From assembly GCA_050942625.1 (NCBI GenBank), contig JBMNNS010000035.1, forward strand, positions 1 to 16,150: DNA of 16,150 nt, in the 5' to 3' direction. The translations under genes were made by a program, and so were the position numbers. This document shows, one piece after another, positions 15,495 to 16,150 of the stretch (its first letter is position 1; each line of letters begins with the position of its first letter). A model generated the notes under the pieces. That model did no database searches and was not told the origin of the DNA. It was given only the letters and a program-made list of their open reading frames with translations. Source of the DNA: JBMNNS01 sp050942625. GTDB taxonomy: Bacteria; Bacillota; Dethiobacteria; DTU022; UBA8154.

Positions 15495-15567
15495 TAAAAA
15501 ATGTTCTTTATTTTGTCCCTTTTTGCCCCCCTCCGATGTCTGACTTTCCTGGGCCTCTGGCAGGCTA

Positions 15568-16149
15568 TCAGGCTGCCGATCCTTGACGAAAAAATTTCAT
15601 TGCATCTTCCAATTCTTCATCAATTATATAAGTATAGATCATCGTAGTAGATAGATCCGCGTGGCCCAGTGCCTCCTGCACCATTCTTATATTTCTTGTT
15701 TTTCTATAAAGATCGGCGGCAAATGTATGCCGTAAAGTATGGGGAAAAATATTTTTTTTGATATTAGCTTTTTTAGCCAACCTTTTTACCATTTCCCTGA
15801 TATAACGGGAATCAAGCATATTGCCTTTTAAGGTAGAAAAGACATATTCCCCTTTAGGTCTGATTTCCATCCATTGGTTTAACAAATCCCGATCTTCCTC
15901 CCCTAGCAACAAAACACGTTCCTTATTATTATTTTTTACTATTAATCTGCTATTAGCAAGATCAAGATCCCCGGGTTTTAGGTTAATTATTTCCGATAGG
16001 CGCAGGCCTGCGTTAAGCATTAAACGCATTAAACATAAATTACGTAGGCCTGTTGGAGCTTTAGGATTAGGTTGGGCCAACAAATCTTTTTGTTCCTCTA
16101 CTGTTAAAATATCCGGAAGCTTCCTAGTCTTTTTTTCTTCTTTAAGCAT
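15568..16149 (-). CDS. Tyrosine recombinase/integrase, catalytic domain only (may continue past window edge)
   Basis: This 193-residue protein has the whole catalytic core of a XerC/XerD/lambda-Int-type tyrosine recombinase. The first Arg is in GLRLSE (Arg50), a beta-hairpin Lys is near 72-76, and HTLRH supplies His137 and Arg140. LGHADLSTT gives His163, and the nucleophile is Tyr172 in IYTY, where most relatives have IYTH. It begins MLKEEKKTRKLPDILT, which is where the catalytic domain normally starts, so the N-terminal SAM-like core-binding domain of about 100 residues is missing. The ATG is at 16149, one base from the window edge. The frame may therefore extend further, and its ribosome binding site cannot be seen. 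It ends in tandem stops (TGA TAG). Whether it serves a mobile element or is a resident solo recombinase is open. Confidence 0.85.
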   Translation of the reverse strand: MLKEEKKTRKLPDILTVEEQKDLLAQPNPKAPTGLRNLCLMRLMLNAGLRLSEIINLKPGDLDLANSRLIVKNNNKERVLLLGEEDRDLLNQWMEIRPKGEYVFSTLKGNMLDSRYIREMVKRLAKKANIKKNIFPHTLRHTFAADLYRKTRNIRMVQEALGHADLSTTMIYTYIIDEELEDAMKFFRQGSAA

Positions 16150-16150
16150 A

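Noticed and set aside
1..16150. CRISPR array, insertion sequence, or phage or defence cluster
   Set aside because: No regularly spaced repeats, no transposase and no toxin-antitoxin or nuclease genes are seen; the only recombination gene is the short tyrosine recombinase.

Overview
The window looks like a chromosomal, mostly housekeeping stretch of a low-to-moderate GC Gram-positive bacterium, probably an anaerobic Clostridia-type Firmicute. Support: AT-rich spacers, strong GGAGG-type ribosome binding sites, frequent TTG starts, sigma-A-like promoters, the mutS-mutL-miaA-hfq-hflX-ynbB order, and a PerR-type regulator. The genus cannot be named from this sequence. Almost all genes are on the minus strand; only the lexA fragment at the left edge and a tRNA-Trp gene are on the plus strand.

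Layout, in the direction of transcription (right to left). At the right edge is a short tyrosine recombinase reduced to its catalytic domain (15568-16149). Just downstream is an uncatalogued 53-residue zinc-ribbon ORF (15333-15494). Next comes a plus-strand tRNA-Trp with its own promoter and terminator (15141-15297). A back-to-back promoter at 15093-15121 drives proC and proB (proline synthesis). These are followed by a phasin-like coiled-coil protein, a hairpin, a membrane-anchored UbiB/AarF atypical kinase, and miaB, which ends in an AT-rich hairpin plus U tract. A PerR/Fur-family regulator has its own good promoter at 9512-9540. The last unit starts at an extended -10 promoter (8852-8862): mutS and mutL (mismatch repair), miaA (tRNA A37 prenylation), hfq (RNA chaperone), hflX (ribosome-associated GTPase) and a PLP-dependent methionine gamma-lyase-family protein. 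This last gene runs tail to tail into lexA, and the two stop codons overlap.

How the genes work together: MutS/MutL, LexA and PerR handle DNA damage and oxidative stress. MiaA and MiaB carry out successive steps of ms2i6A37 formation on tRNAs with A36-A37-A38, and the tRNA-Trp in this window has exactly that triplet. Hfq and HflX act on RNA and ribosomes.

I see no CRISPR array, insertion sequence, phage module or defence island. The least explained part is 15257-16150, with the solo recombinase and a zinc-ribbon frame that stays open back into the recombinase's 3' end. Six of fourteen gene starts appear to be TTG; I moved several starts to match ribosome binding sites and say so in each entry.
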